Notes: generated by a model not told the origin, from the sequence alone. DNA of 64,000 nt from an uncultured Bacilli bacterium (GCA_934700895.1 CAKUXV010000001.1:1-64000); one strand, 5' to 3'; shown: positions 8,557 through 17,277, counted from the first letter of the stretch. Translations and numbers: made by a program.

Positions 8557-9819
8557 ATGATTTTGGAATTGAGATTCAACGATTATAAGAAGTTCAAGGG
8601 CGAAAACGTTTTATCTTTGTCTGCGGATACGAGGATTAAACGATTGGGATCCAATTACGTGGATGTGTTGAACCGCAACGTATTAAAATCGCTTAGTCTT
8701 TATGGCCAAAACAATATTGGGAAGTCTAATGTTTTGGTTCTGTTCCGTTTTTTAAAAAGTTTCTTTTTAGGGAAAGAAAACATCCCTTTTAACAAAGAAG
8801 TCTTTGACGATGGTCCTCTTAGCGATTTTTCCATCACCTCTAAGACCGGCGTCGACGAAAATTGGATGAAATATTCTTGCACTTACGACAGTTTTAAAGA
8901 CGAAATCACCAAAGAAAGTCTATGTGAGATCACCTATTACGAAACGGCGCCCCATTGGTTAAGACCGTCTATTTAAGAGACAACAAGAAAGGAGAGCTTA
9001 AAGTGCTGGGTGATGAATATTCCAACTTATTGCCGTTGTTGTCATCGAAAAAGCCCTTCCTTTATTGCGTTTCGTTAAAAAACGATACTTTCCAGGAATT
9101 AAGTCCTTATCTTGATTCCTTTGTTTCTTTTGCCAACTCCCTTGAGGTCATTGAACCCTACAACATTCCCATTGAGAAGACGATTAATGCCCTAAAGGGA
9201 AAAGATAGCAAAAAGAAGAAATTCATCCTGGAATTCATCAAGCACGCCGATTTGTCCGTAGAAGATTTTTTCTATAACGAGAAGGCCGTCATTAAAGAGG
9301 GGGAATAACGAACCGCTCAAAGAAGAAGTCCTTAAAAAAGTGGATGCTTTGGACCAATTAAAATTATTTACAAAATACCATGGCAAGTCCGTTCCTTCGA
9401 TTTTGTTCGATTCCACGGGAACGAAAAAGATGGAGGCCATCGCTTCCTATGTTTATGAGACGATCGTGGAAGGCAAAACTTTGATTATCGATGAATTAGA
9501 TAATGGCTTGCATTTTAAATTATCGAGAGCAATTCTTGCTACGTTCAATAGTTTCGCCAATGAGAAGGGGCAGCTTTTATTTACCGCGCGCGATTTAGAG
9601 TTAATTTCCTGCAAACATATGATGCGCAAAGAATAGATTTATTTATCCTTTCGTGACGAGGAGTTAACAAGCAAATTATTTTGCTTAAAGGACGCGCCCG
9701 TTAAAGAAGGTGGCCCTCGAAGCGCGGAGGACTTATTGAAGCATTATAACAAAGGCGAATTTTGGTATGTTCCTACACCGAATTTCATGAAGACCCTTTC
9801 TTCGATTCGCGAGGAATAA
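8557..9819 (+). pseudogene. AAA_15-type ATPase (RloA/AbiLi-like), frameshifted
   Basis: Starts well (GGGGAG before ATG 8557) with an SMC-like ATPase N-terminus: L-R-F-N-D-Y-K-K-F-K and a Walker A of the G-Q-N-N-I-G-K-S type at about residues 50-57. The frame then shifts near 8950 and near 9300, and a TAG at 9634-9636 interrupts a last segment that otherwise reads on to TAA 9817-9819. The D-E-L-D-N-G-L-H Walker B/D-loop motif and the signature of AAA_15/AAA_21 ATPases are in the third piece. Family members of this shape (RloA, AbiLi) work with a small partner gene and are tied to phage exclusion. With at least two frameshifts and one nonsense codon this copy is dead. Confidence 0.8.
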
Positions 9820-9822
9820 CGC

Positions 9823-10042
9823 GTGGATAAGCATTACGTCAAAATCATTGTGGAGAGGAATGAAGAGGAAGCGTTTTTTGACGTGATTAAAGCGGTTGGT
9901 ACCCATGGAAAGTTTGTGATTGATGTAGAAAATTCAAGAGGGTACGGAGGAATGGCGGACGCCTTCCTTTCCGCTCTTCGCGAAGCGCTGCGCAACGCAA
10001 TATCGAATGCCGATTTTATTTTTCTCGCGGCTTGGTTGTTAA
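9823..10042 (+). pseudogene. 5' remnant of the ATPase partner (RloB/AbiLii-like)
   Basis: A GTG three bases after the ATPase remnant opens D-K-H-Y-V-K-I-I-V-E-R-N-E-E-E-A-F-F-D, which resembles the beginning of the small partner encoded behind RloA/AbiLi-type ATPases. After about 70 codons the recognisable sequence ends and the C-terminal half is missing; the DNA passes straight into the 3' part of an unrelated regulator gene. The tight spacing to the ATPase supports the pairing. The family assignment rests on position and on the opening residues, so it is tentative. Confidence 0.5.
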
Positions 10043-10543
10043 GAAGTTTTAGACCGCGTTGAATTTCAAAATCCCGGCAGTTTGCGAATTAGTGCCGAAA
10101 AAGCTTTCGCCGGCGGAGAATCCGACGCAAGAAATAAAACGATACTAAAAATGTTTGGTCTTATTGGCGTAGGGAAAAGAGCGGGCATGGGCGTCCCGAA
10201 AATTTTGCGTGTTTGTGAGACATATGGATTGAAAAGGTCGAAACTATTTGATGAATACGTCCCCCGATCGGAGACACTTATTTTCGATTGAACAAAAAGG
10301 AAGGTCAGCAAGATATTCAGCCTGAGAAGAAGCAGCCGAACCTGACGGAAAAAAGAACGAATGATTCTCTCCTACTTTCTTTCGCGTGGGGAGTCCAAGG
10401 CGAAGGATATTTCCGTGAATTTTGGCTATAGTGTTTCGACGGCAAAACAAAATCTTTACCGCTTGATGGGTAAGGGCCTGGTTCAGGGTAAAGGCTCCAT
10501 CAAGAATCGCCGCTATTCGGTTATAAATTCGGAAAATATTTAA
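10043..10543 (+). pseudogene. 3' remnant of an AlbA_2/HATPase_c_4 regulator
   Basis: From 10043 the sequence encodes V-E-F-Q-N-P-G-S-L-R-I-S, G-G-E-S-D-A-R-N, G-L-I-G-V-G-K-R-A-G-M-G-V-P-K-I: the C-terminal ATPase-like block (PF13749, HATPase_c_4) of Schlafen-AlbA_2 transcription-regulator-like proteins. The DNA-binding AlbA_2 half is missing. After a TGA at 10289-10291 and a frame change, a winged-helix tail follows (K-A-K-D-I-S-V-N-F-G-Y-S-V-S-T-A-K) and ends at 10543. Full-length proteins are about 400-480 residues. This copy lacks its N-terminal half and is frameshifted. Confidence 0.75.
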
Positions 10544-10639
10544 TCACACGGGCGTGTATTAAATCCGAGTTTTTGGGTTAAGAAGTTTAAGCGATCCTGA
10601 AATGCTGCTTTCTGATTTCTTAAGGAGTCTTTGTCGAAG

Positions 10640-10719
10640 TTAGTGTTATTTAGCGTTGTTTTTCGGCATTTAGTGACAAAAAATAGCGTTTAGTGTTTGA
10701 TTTAATGTTTTTTAGTGTT
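10640..10719. repeat. array of seven TTAGYGTT-like octamers
   Basis: Octamers close to TTAGTGTT start at 10640, 10650, 10670, 10683, 10690, 10702 and 10712 (variants TTAGCGTT, TTAGTGAC, ATAGCGTT, TTAATGTT). Several steps are near 10 or 20 bases, one or two helical turns. The array lies directly upstream of the promoter of the antitoxin-like gene. Function unknown; a multi-site protein-binding region is the simplest reading. Confidence 0.5.
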
Positions 10720-10726
10720 CAACAGA

Positions 10727-10755
10727 TTGAAGAAATATACCCTGACAGGTATAAA
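10727..10755 (+). promoter_or_regulatory. sigma-A type promoter of the antitoxin-like gene
   Basis: TTGAAG at 10727-10732 and TATAAA at 10750-10755 with a 17-base spacer. It points at the gene starting at 10816. The first operator copy overlaps its spacer and -10 box. Confidence 0.6.
10736..10753. promoter_or_regulatory. operator copy 1, TATACC-N6-GGTATA
   Basis: A perfect 6+6 inverted repeat with a 6-base spacer inside the promoter. The shape (short arms, AT/CC core) is like operators of HipB-type antitoxins. A second copy lies 41 bases on. Confidence 0.65.
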
Positions 10756-10776
10756 AGCATAATAAATAGCAGTGAA

Positions 10777-10794
10777 TATACCTTATAGGGTCTA
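10777..10794. promoter_or_regulatory. operator copy 2, TATACC-N6-GGTCTA
   Basis: Same arms as copy 1 with one mismatch (GGTCTA). The 41-base start-to-start distance puts both copies on the same face of the helix, four turns apart, which suits cooperative dimers. Confidence 0.6.
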
Positions 10795-10815
10795 ATTGAT
10801 GGATGGAGGAATGGC

Positions 10816-11051
10816 GTGAATCCAATTGCAGAATTTGTTAAACGAGCCGAAGAAAGGCGGGTCTGACCCAAGAAGAATTCGCGATGCTTTCTGGTCTTGG
10901 TTTTCGCTTTATCCGTGATTTAGAACAAGGGGAAGCGACGGTTAGAATGGATAAAGTCAGTGGGGCCCTCCATGTGTTTGGAATGGAAGCCGGCCCCATT
11001 CGTAAAGCGAATGCAGCCATGGAGAATTCTGAAAGCGACCATAGACGTTAA
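10816..11051 (+). pseudogene. HipB/Y4mF-like helix-turn-helix antitoxin, one frameshift
   Basis: GTG at 10816 with GGATGGAGGA just upstream opens N-P-I-A-E-F-V-K-R-A; one base is missing near 10850, after which the frame continues as G-L-T-Q-E-E-F-A, L-S-G-L-G-F-R-F-I-R-D-L-E-Q-G, A-L-H-V-F-G-M-E-A-G-P and stops at TAA 11049-11051. This is the compact XRE domain of Y4mF/HipB-type antitoxins, about 78 residues. Such proteins neutralise a HipA-like kinase and repress their own operon. No HipA gene follows; the next gene is a surface protein. The promoter and both operators upstream are still well preserved, so the decay looks recent, or the missing base is an assembly error. Confidence 0.75.
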
Positions 11052-11142
11052 TTGGCTAAATCGACACATTCCGTTCCATGGTTTTGCACGACAAATTCGC
11101 AAAAGGCAAGACGCGTATGGGGCGTGGCTGCTCTAGATCTTT

Positions 11143-11167
11143 CGCGTGCGTATGATGCACGCGTTTT
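11143..11167 (+). terminator. hairpin with short T run
   Basis: Arms CGCGTGC (11143-11149) and GCACGCG (11157-11163), 7-base loop, then TTTT. It would end transcripts from the antitoxin-like gene. The T run is short. Confidence 0.5.
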
Positions 11168-11216
11168 ATACTGCGCATGCATGACGCGCTTGAAATCAGC
11201 ATATAAATTCGTATCA

Positions 11217-11228
11217 TTTACGCGTAAA
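11217..11228. promoter_or_regulatory. 12-bp perfect palindrome TTTACGCGTAAA
   Basis: A self-complementary 12-mer about 90 bases before the surface-protein operon. ACGCG words recur around it (about 11111, 11160, 11184). A dimeric regulator site is possible; nothing more can be said. Confidence 0.35.
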
Positions 11229-11316
11229 AGCAAACCCGGAGTAATCCGGCGACGCAAAGCTAGAGGATCCAAATTGGATAGCCAGTTGCCGAATTCTTAA
11301 AAAAAGGACAAATGGC

Positions 11317-12054
11317 ATGAGCGACTTCAGATCCCAAAGAATCAAACGCATCCGTCGTAAAGCCATTTTGACGTGTGCTTTTTCTGTGGGTACGGCGGTC
11401 TCTTTTTCTACCGCGACTTTTGCATGGTTTACGATTAACCGCCAAGCCACCCTTCAATACATGAACATCGTCGCCCAAGATTCCGCGATGGTCGAAGAAG
11501 TGAATTATTACGGAATCAAAAGCGTGGATTCCAAAACCCATTCGTATACGTTTGATGCAACTAAACCCAATGCAGTTCTGAATACGTATGACCGCGAATT
11601 TGGGGATGGCGCCTATCAAGTATTGATTCGGGTGAAACTAAAGGATTTCGTTACTCCATTTCAAGTCAAAGCCACCTCAGAAAAACAATTGCTGCCAAAT
11701 AGTAGCTGGGGCGATATCGACTGGGAAAATATTGCCAATCTTCCGCTTTCTACCGTGGTTCAGATGACTTATTTTGGGTCTACCGCCACAGCCGCTAACA
11801 ACACCATTACGGTGGCCAAAACAGCCGAGATGGTCGATAGGACGTTCGTCACGTTGAACGCGGATGTTCCAACTTATACACCGAGTTTGGATTTGAGCGA
11901 AGCTAATCAAACGGGGCAATATGTTTACATCATGTTGGACTATTATTCCGCGGCCATTACTTCGATTTATTCTTACAACATTGGTGTCGAGCGGTTTAAC
12001 ACCGGCCTAACATTTGGGTGTGATTTCTCTATCACCTTTATACCGGGGCATTAA
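11317..12054 (+). CDS. secreted/surface protein with A-W-F-T leader motif
   Basis: A 245-residue protein with a basic start (R-S-Q-R-I-K-R-I-R-R-K), one hydrophobic segment and a T-A-T-F-A-W-F-T boundary at residues 32-39, then a polar beta-rich domain without cysteine clusters. The leader looks like those of SipW-dependent, TasA/CalY-like exported proteins, in which a hydrophobic helix ends in an A-[YF]-F/W-[TS] motif, but no SipW peptidase is in the window. AAAGGA lies before the ATG. It ends in a TAA that carries the ribosome site of the next gene, so the two are translationally linked. Probably a cell-surface or fibre protein; function not recognised. Confidence 0.65.
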   Translation: MSDFRSQRIKRIRRKAILTCAFSVGTAVSFSTATFAWFTINRQATLQYMNIVAQDSAMVEEVNYYGIKSVDSKTHSYTFDATKPNAVLNTYDREFGDGAYQVLIRVKLKDFVTPFQVKATSEKQLLPNSSWGDIDWENIANLPLSTVVQMTYFGSTATAANNTITVAKTAEMVDRTFVTLNADVPTYTPSLDLSEANQTGQYVYIMLDYYSAAITSIYSYNIGVERFNTGLTFGCDFSITFIPGH

Positions 12055-12058
12055 GGAC

Positions 12059-14827
12059 ATGGACAAGCTTAAATTTTCTTATAAACGCTTCTCCGTCACC
12101 GTTATGGTGGGGACCATTCTTGCCGCGACTACGGCCACGGCTGCCTTTTCCTATGCTTGGTTCACTAACCACAATAACGTAACGAACAACGACATCCAAG
12201 GATCAACGGCTGGCGCCTATTTTGCTCGCGGGGATGGCTCATCCGAGAAACCTTATGTCATTAATAAGCCCATTCACCTGTATAACTTGGCGTGGCTTCA
12301 ATATATCGGGGCCTTTGATGGAAAAGAGCCGTATTTCATCATCGAAGCGGATCTTGATATGAAAGACTGGACCCTTCCTCCCATTGGAACAACCGAGCAT
12401 CCGTTTAAGGGCCATCTAGATGGATACGATGAAGCCCATTCTCAAAATCAAACGTCTACGGCAAAGATTTCGAATTTGACGATCAGCAACAGCTTCGGAG
12501 ACTTCAGCCGACATCCAAGTTCTGTGACGAGCTTTACCTCTCCTGAAATCACGGGTCTTTTTGGCGTGATTGAAAAGCCCAATACAACATCTCCCTCGGT
12601 TCAAAATCTATATATCGACAATCTAACGGTTGCTTCGAAAACACCTAATGCCTTAACGGGCTTAGTCGCTGGATATGTTGATGGCCAACTAGAGGGAATT
12701 GGCATTAATAATTCCAAGTTGGATATCCCGGATGGAACGTCAAAATTGGCTGGTTACGACAATATTTCGAAGTATACGTCCGTAGGTTATTGCACGTCTG
12801 AATATGAGACCTCTTACGTCAAAACGAATACGACCATGTATACGCCTGCCCAGGTAGGGACGGCGAGTTTTAATCCGACGGGTGGCGGAGGCGGCCAAGA
12901 AGATGATTGGGGTGGAAGTATTGACATGATGTCGCTGAATAGAAGGATTAACTACATTGGCGCGGTTTCGCACCACACCTTGCCCGACTCTCATGCTTAC
13001 AACAACATAATTACTTCCGACACTTATAATCTTTCTGCATATACTTCCAACACATCCTTTGAATTCAAATGGAATGAAATCAGCAGAAGTTGCAACGTAA
13101 TTTATATTAACGACGGGACTCTGCTTCCGTTAAATATCGATGAAACTATTGCGTTTGAGGGAAACGAAATTGTGGTTGAGCCAGAAAACAACAAACTATC
13201 AAAATGGCACACCTCCCAATTTTATAAAAATCATGTAAGCGAACAGTCAATTATTAAGAAAAACAATACGGGGTATTTGGTTGGAAACGGCAGCAAGGGA
13301 GGCAATAACAATATTCGATCCCGCAAACAGTCCCTGCAAAGCAGTTTGGGCAATTCGTTTGGGCCTGGCGGCGCACCGTCCGTTTATGATCCAAATTCAA
13401 TAGTTATTTCAAGCATTAATACAAAGACCGGACAGGAAGTTGCCGACGCCAGCAAATCTGATTTTGCAAAATTTAATAGCGTAAAAAATCAATTCGATAT
13501 AATGATGGAAAATGCATCGGTTATTCACGGCTTTCATTTCATGCAAAGCATAGATGCCTCTTCGCCTGCCGTGAAAAGCGCTAATAATGTAGTTATTGAT
13601 GGCCTTTCAGAGAACAATTATTATGAATTTGTTAAAAGCGGACTCAATTTCACGGTTAAAAACCCTGGATATATCACAGCCATTCTAGGGTCGTATTATC
13701 ATCCTAATGCACAATCTCTTTTTGACTTATTTGAGGTCAAGCGAAATGGAGGGGTGATTTCAAGCGTCAAACAAATCGAAAAAATTTACCATGTTGGTTC
13801 AGATATCAAATATTCGTATTATGGCGAGTCCACAAATTATTCTGGCGGTGATGTTGCTTTCGATTTTGCGAAAGTAACTGGTGAGAATGTGCCTTTAAGC
13901 CCTCAGAAAGCATATTATTTTGAATTTCCAGTGAGCCCTGGCGATTACGTGATTGGTAAAGCCAATACCTCGGATTCAGACATGGCATATCTAATGTATT
14001 TAGATATTGGCGCCAATGCTGGCGGGACCTCTGGTGACAAAGTCGACCGTACCAAAATCTATGAAGTCTTCGAACAAGTAAATGAAGAATTCAAATATCC
14101 AAATGGTGTGGAAATCGTTAATTTTGCTAACGCCGGCGTTGATTCCAAGAAATTCGCAGTTGTTGTTGGCACTTCCTATACCGGTGAGGTAAAACTCAAT
14201 TACGCGGGTGGCAATAAAGCAACCGTTATCGTGACTGAGTCCAACGACACAGGCCTTGGTTATTACGACGCAGGGTTAAGCTTCACATCTGGCCAAACGG
14301 AACAAGTGGGAGCCACAACAACGCATACACGTACTCAGCGTTTAACCTATTTTGATTATTACCGAGAGTCCGAACTAGGGACGGATGCGTTGTATACCAA
14401 TGTTCTCCAGTTCTCGCAAACCCAAACGATGACAAACGAAACGTGGGGTGCCTGGGGCGATATAACCCGTTCTGATTATCGGTCCGGGGAAGGAAATACG
14501 AATTTCGCCAAATATAATGGAGTACTGACTATCTTTGGGGATGACGGTAAGGCCACGACTACCCCCACTATTACAACGCCATTGCCTGAAGAGAGTTTCT
14601 GGGATTCTACCGTTTTTACCCTCCAAACTAAGGATCCGACCGTTCAATCCATCAACGCGGATTGGATTCAAACGGGTTCCTTTCCAACTGGATCGGAAAC
14701 ATCGCCATATGTCTTTAAGGTGTCGGGCTATAAGTTCACGATGAAAGATAACGCTGGAACCGTTTTGGCCGATAGCCAATATTTGGCTACTATCAACGAG
14801 AATTATACCGTTTCGATTAATGCTTAA
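12059..14827 (+). CDS. large surface protein with A-W-F-T leader and GLUG-like region
   Basis: A 922-residue exported protein. The leader has a basic start, a hydrophobic helix and S-Y-A-W-F-T at about residues 34-39, like its upstream neighbour. It continues with G-S-S-E-K-P-Y-V-I-N-K-P-I-H-L-Y-N-L-A-W-L-Q and an F-K-G-H-L-D-G motif, and then repeated N-L-T-I / N-L-Y-I strands typical of GLUG or right-handed beta-helix surface proteins. The ATG at 12059 is preferred over an in-frame earlier codon (12014) because AAGGA precedes it and the leader begins there. The middle third (about 13.0-13.9 kb) is more AT-rich and Asn/Ser-rich than its flanks, which may mark a swapped variable region. Followed by a strong terminator. 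Confidence 0.7.
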   Translation: MDKLKFSYKRFSVTVMVGTILAATTATAAFSYAWFTNHNNVTNNDIQGSTAGAYFARGDGSSEKPYVINKPIHLYNLAWLQYIGAFDGKEPYFIIEADLDMKDWTLPPIGTTEHPFKGHLDGYDEAHSQNQTSTAKISNLTISNSFGDFSRHPSSVTSFTSPEITGLFGVIEKPNTTSPSVQNLYIDNLTVASKTPNALTGLVAGYVDGQLEGIGINNSKLDIPDGTSKLAGYDNISKYTSVGYCTSEYETSYVKTNTTMYTPAQVGTASFNPTGGGGGQEDDWGGSIDMMSLNRRINYIGAVSHHTLPDSHAYNNIITSDTYNLSAYTSNTSFEFKWNEISRSCNVIYINDGTLLPLNIDETIAFEGNEIVVEPENNKLSKWHTSQFYKNHVSEQSIIKKNNTGYLVGNGSKGGNNNIRSRKQSLQSSLGNSFGPGGAPSVYDPNSIVISSINTKTGQEVADASKSDFAKFNSVKNQFDIMMENASVIHGFHFMQSIDASSPAVKSANNVVIDGLSENNYYEFVKSGLNFTVKNPGYITAILGSYYHPNAQSLFDLFEVKRNGGVISSVKQIEKIYHVGSDIKYSYYGESTNYSGGDVAFDFAKVTGENVPLSPQKAYYFEFPVSPGDYVIGKANTSDSDMAYLMYLDIGANAGGTSGDKVDRTKIYEVFEQVNEEFKYPNGVEIVNFANAGVDSKKFAVVVGTSYTGEVKLNYAGGNKATVIVTESNDTGLGYYDAGLSFTSGQTEQVGATTTHTRTQRLTYFDYYRESELGTDALYTNVLQFSQTQTMTNETWGAWGDITRSDYRSGEGNTNFAKYNGVLTIFGDDGKATTTPTITTPLPEESFWDSTVFTLQTKDPTVQSINADWIQTGSFPTGSETSPYVFKVSGYKFTMKDNAGTVLADSQYLATINENYTVSINA

Positions 14828-14848
14828 GGCCCAATTCCCAGGGCCTTA
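14825..14848. other. perfect inverted repeat at the stop codon
   Basis: TTAAGGCCC and GGGCCTTAA form 9-bp arms around a 6-base loop, overlapping the TAA of the surface-protein gene. It lacks a T run; it may protect the 3' end or help termination from both sides. Confidence 0.5.
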
Positions 14849-14858
14849 ACGCATCCAT

Positions 14859-14888
14859 GTCCCCGCCATTTTGTAACGGGGACTTTTT
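14859..14888 (+). terminator. rho-independent terminator
   Basis: GTCCCCG at 14859-14865 and CGGGGAC at 14877-14883 form a 7-bp GC-rich stem with an 11-base loop, followed by TTTTT. It ends the surface-protein operon in front of the convergent phosphate operon. Confidence 0.85.
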
Positions 14889-16569
14889 ATTTATCCGGAT
14901 GAAAGGTAATCGTAAAGGTGCTGCCTTCTTGGAGACGGCTATCTAGATGCAAATCAAATCCATAATGGAGGCAGATATGCTTGACGATGGCTAAACCTAA
15001 TCCCGTGCCCCCGTCTTTACGGCTTCTGCCCTTATCCACGCGGAAGAAACGCTCAAAGATGCGGGCTTGGTATTTCTCTTCGATTCCAATGCCGGTATCT
15101 TCGCAACGGAAGAAGGAGGAATTCAATGTGATTTTGACCTCGCCCCCATTTTTATTGTAGAAGATGGCATTCGCGATGATATTCCGGGTCAATTGGTCGA
15201 AGTCTTCCCTAGCCATTTGAATCTGCATGGGTTCTAAGTTGAGTTCGATACTCACGTTCTTTTCTTTGGCTAGAATGGATAAAGAAGAAACGATTTCTAA
15301 AATCGCGTCTTTTCCTTCAATCCATTCCACGTTCCGATCTCCGACATTGCTTTCTAGGCTCGATAACGAAAGCATGTCGTTTAAGACTTTCTTCATACGG
15401 ATGGATTCGCTTAAGATGGTTTCCAAGGCTTTTTGCTTTTCGATTTCCTCTTGAATCATATTGTGGGATAAAAGCTCGCTGTAACCGATGATCGCGGTTA
15501 AAGGGGTTTTTAATTCGTGGGAAGCATTTTGAAAGAAGTCCCGTTTTAGTTTCTCGCTTCGCCTTTGCTCGGTGACATTTAGAATCAATACTCCAATGCC
15601 TTCTTTTTGGTTCGAGCCTAACCAATCCAAGGGAATCTTGGATAAACATAATTCATAGATTTTGCCCTTTCGTTCTAAGTCAAAACTCGCCTCCCCCTTT
15701 TCCAGGGCTTCGCTTCGTTTACTGTCGAAGGCACTTCCTAATAATAAATAAGGATAAGGTTTACTATAGACGTCTTCCTTTTTTAGGAACAACGTCCTTA
15801 AAGCATATTTATTAATCAGGGTGATTTTCCCTTCGTTGTCTAATACGATTAATCCTTCTTCCATGGAATCGAGGATGTAATCGACTTTAAGGTTTTCTTT
15901 CCGTAACGAATCAATTTTATCTTCGAGGTTTAAAGCCACGTTATGGATGGATTCATCTAAGGCTTCTAAACCATCAAAAGAGGAAGAAGGGGCGTTATCC
16001 TTGGATAAAGCATCGAGTTGATGAATTTCCCCTTGGATGCGTTTCAAGGTTTTGGAATAAGCCCAATATCGATACCCAAAATACGCCGCGTCGACGACGA
16101 TTAAAGCAATGGAACCATATAGAAGCACGGCATTCGCATTCCGTTCGACTTCGGAGCGAGGGAAGCCAACGCGGACATAATAGGACGGCGTCTTTTTCAC
16201 GTAATAAAGAACCGGGTAACCAAGGGTTAATGATTTCTTTTCGTAATAAGCATCCGCGTGGGATTCTAGTTCCTCTTTTCGATCTTCGATCGCCGCTTCT
16301 TTATCGAGGGGGTTGATTTCAAGAACGAGATTCGCCTCCGCATTGAAAATTGATACCCGTAACGAATGGATTTTAGAAAAAGCCGCTAAAGTGGTTTCCT
16401 TATCGCTTTCCCCGTGATAGGTCTGGCTAATCTGCTCCCCGTAATAAAAAAGATTGTTTTTCGCTTCCTTCGAGGCGACAGACTTGGTGCTAAAAAAGGA
16501 AGCGAGCAAAACAATCAGAGACAGCAAGAAGGCGAGCGAATAATCAAGAAGAAGATGCTTCTTATTCAT
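14887..16569 (-). CDS. phoR: phosphate sensor histidine kinase
   Basis: A 560-residue membrane histidine kinase. Membrane helices at about residues 8-28 and 146-168 enclose an extracellular sensor region; a linker and a PAS-like domain (about 228-330) follow; then the HisKA box with the phospho-accepting His351 (N-A-S-H-E-L-K-T-P-L-T), and the ATPase domain with N box near 463, D-T-G-I-G-I at 491-496 and G-G-T-G-L-G-L at 520-526. This is the PhoR layout: it phosphorylates PhoB when phosphate is short and is held in check by PstSCAB-PhoU. The start M-N-K-K is chosen because it overlaps the phoB stop by 8 bases; an upstream in-frame ATG (16617) lies inside phoB. It is the last gene of the operon. 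Confidence 0.9.
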   Translation of the reverse strand: MNKKHLLLDYSLAFLLSLIVLLASFFSTKSVASKEAKNNLFYYGEQISQTYHGESDKETTLAAFSKIHSLRVSIFNAEANLVLEINPLDKEAAIEDRKEELESHADAYYEKKSLTLGYPVLYYVKKTPSYYVRVGFPRSEVERNANAVLLYGSIALIVVDAAYFGYRYWAYSKTLKRIQGEIHQLDALSKDNAPSSSFDGLEALDESIHNVALNLEDKIDSLRKENLKVDYILDSMEEGLIVLDNEGKITLINKYALRTLFLKKEDVYSKPYPYLLLGSAFDSKRSEALEKGEASFDLERKGKIYELCLSKIPLDWLGSNQKEGIGVLILNVTEQRRSEKLKRDFFQNASHELKTPLTAIIGYSELLSHNMIQEEIEKQKALETILSESIRMKKVLNDMLSLSSLESNVGDRNVEWIEGKDAILEIVSSLSILAKEKNVSIELNLEPMQIQMAREDFDQLTRNIIANAIFYNKNGGEVKITLNSSFFRCEDTGIGIEEKYQARIFERFFRVDKGRSRKDGGTGLGLAIVKHICLHYGFDLHLDSRLQEGSTFTITFHPDK

Positions 16570-17242
16570 TTTTGAGTTTATATCCGAGCCCGTAAACGGT
16601 TTCGATGAGATCGCCATCTGGGGCTAATTTACGGCGGATTTCTTTGATGTGCATATCGAGGGCTCTGGTTTCCACGGATCCCCCATCTCCCCATAACGCC
16701 TTGATAAGGTCATCCCGGGACACGGCATCCCCGATATTTTGGACGAGCAAGAAAAGCACCGCCCGTTCGCTTTGGGTTAATTTGATGTTTTGATTGCCGC
16801 GAGATAAGGTCCGCTTGACGGAATCAAACGTCAAATTGCGCATGACGATGCGGTCTCTTCCTATGTATCTCCTGGCTTTGGTAGCGATGCGAGAAAGGAG
16901 TTCCATGATATCAAAGGGCTTGCAAATATAATCGTCCGCTCCATTATTGAGGACATCGACCTTGTCGATCAATTCCTTCTTCGCGGAGACGACGAGGATC
17001 TGAATCTCATCGTTAGAAGGGTCCGAACGAATTTCTTTGAGGATGTCTTCTCCCGATTTTTCGGGAAGCATCAAATCGAGCAAGATCATATGGGGCCTTT
17101 GATGATTTAAGGCTTCTTTAAAAGAGGCGTAGTCTAAAAAGGCGTGGAAATCATATCCTTGCCCCTTCAACGCGAGCTCTAATAAATGAGAGATGCTAGG
17201 ATCATCTTCTAGAGAATAGATGACATAATCCTTGGTGATCAT
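16562..17242 (-). CDS. phoB: phosphate response regulator, OmpR/PhoB family
   Basis: A 226-residue response regulator. The receiver domain (about 1-120) has the acidic pair at 12-14, the phosphorylated Asp56 in L-L-D-L-M-L-P and Lys108 in C-K-P-F. The C-terminal domain (about 130-225) is an OmpR-type winged helix with L-T-Q-S-E-R-A-V-L-F-L-L and a late V-Y-G-L-G-Y-K-L. Because it sits between phoU and phoR in a pst operon it is the PhoB/PhoP of this organism and probably binds the direct-repeat box before pstS. A gap of 35 bases separates it from phoU. Confidence 0.93.
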   Translation of the reverse strand: MITKDYVIYSLEDDPSISHLLELALKGQGYDFHAFLDYASFKEALNHQRPHMILLDLMLPEKSGEDILKEIRSDPSNDEIQILVVSAKKELIDKVDVLNNGADDYICKPFDIMELLSRIATKARRYIGRDRIVMRNLTFDSVKRTLSRGNQNIKLTQSERAVLFLLVQNIGDAVSRDDLIKALWGDGGSVETRALDMHIKEIRRKLAPDGDLIETVYGLGYKLKNE

Positions 17243-17277
17243 GGTTGTATTATATACCCGCCTTTCTTCGAAGTGCC

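Noticed and set aside
11052..11300. 82-codon plus-strand open frame before the surface-protein operon
   Set aside because: It starts inside the antitoxin remnant region, has no ribosome site, crosses a hairpin and a palindrome, and looks like nothing known.
12014..12058. Earlier in-frame start of the 922-residue surface protein
   Set aside because: The ribosome site and the basic leader both point to the ATG at 12059.
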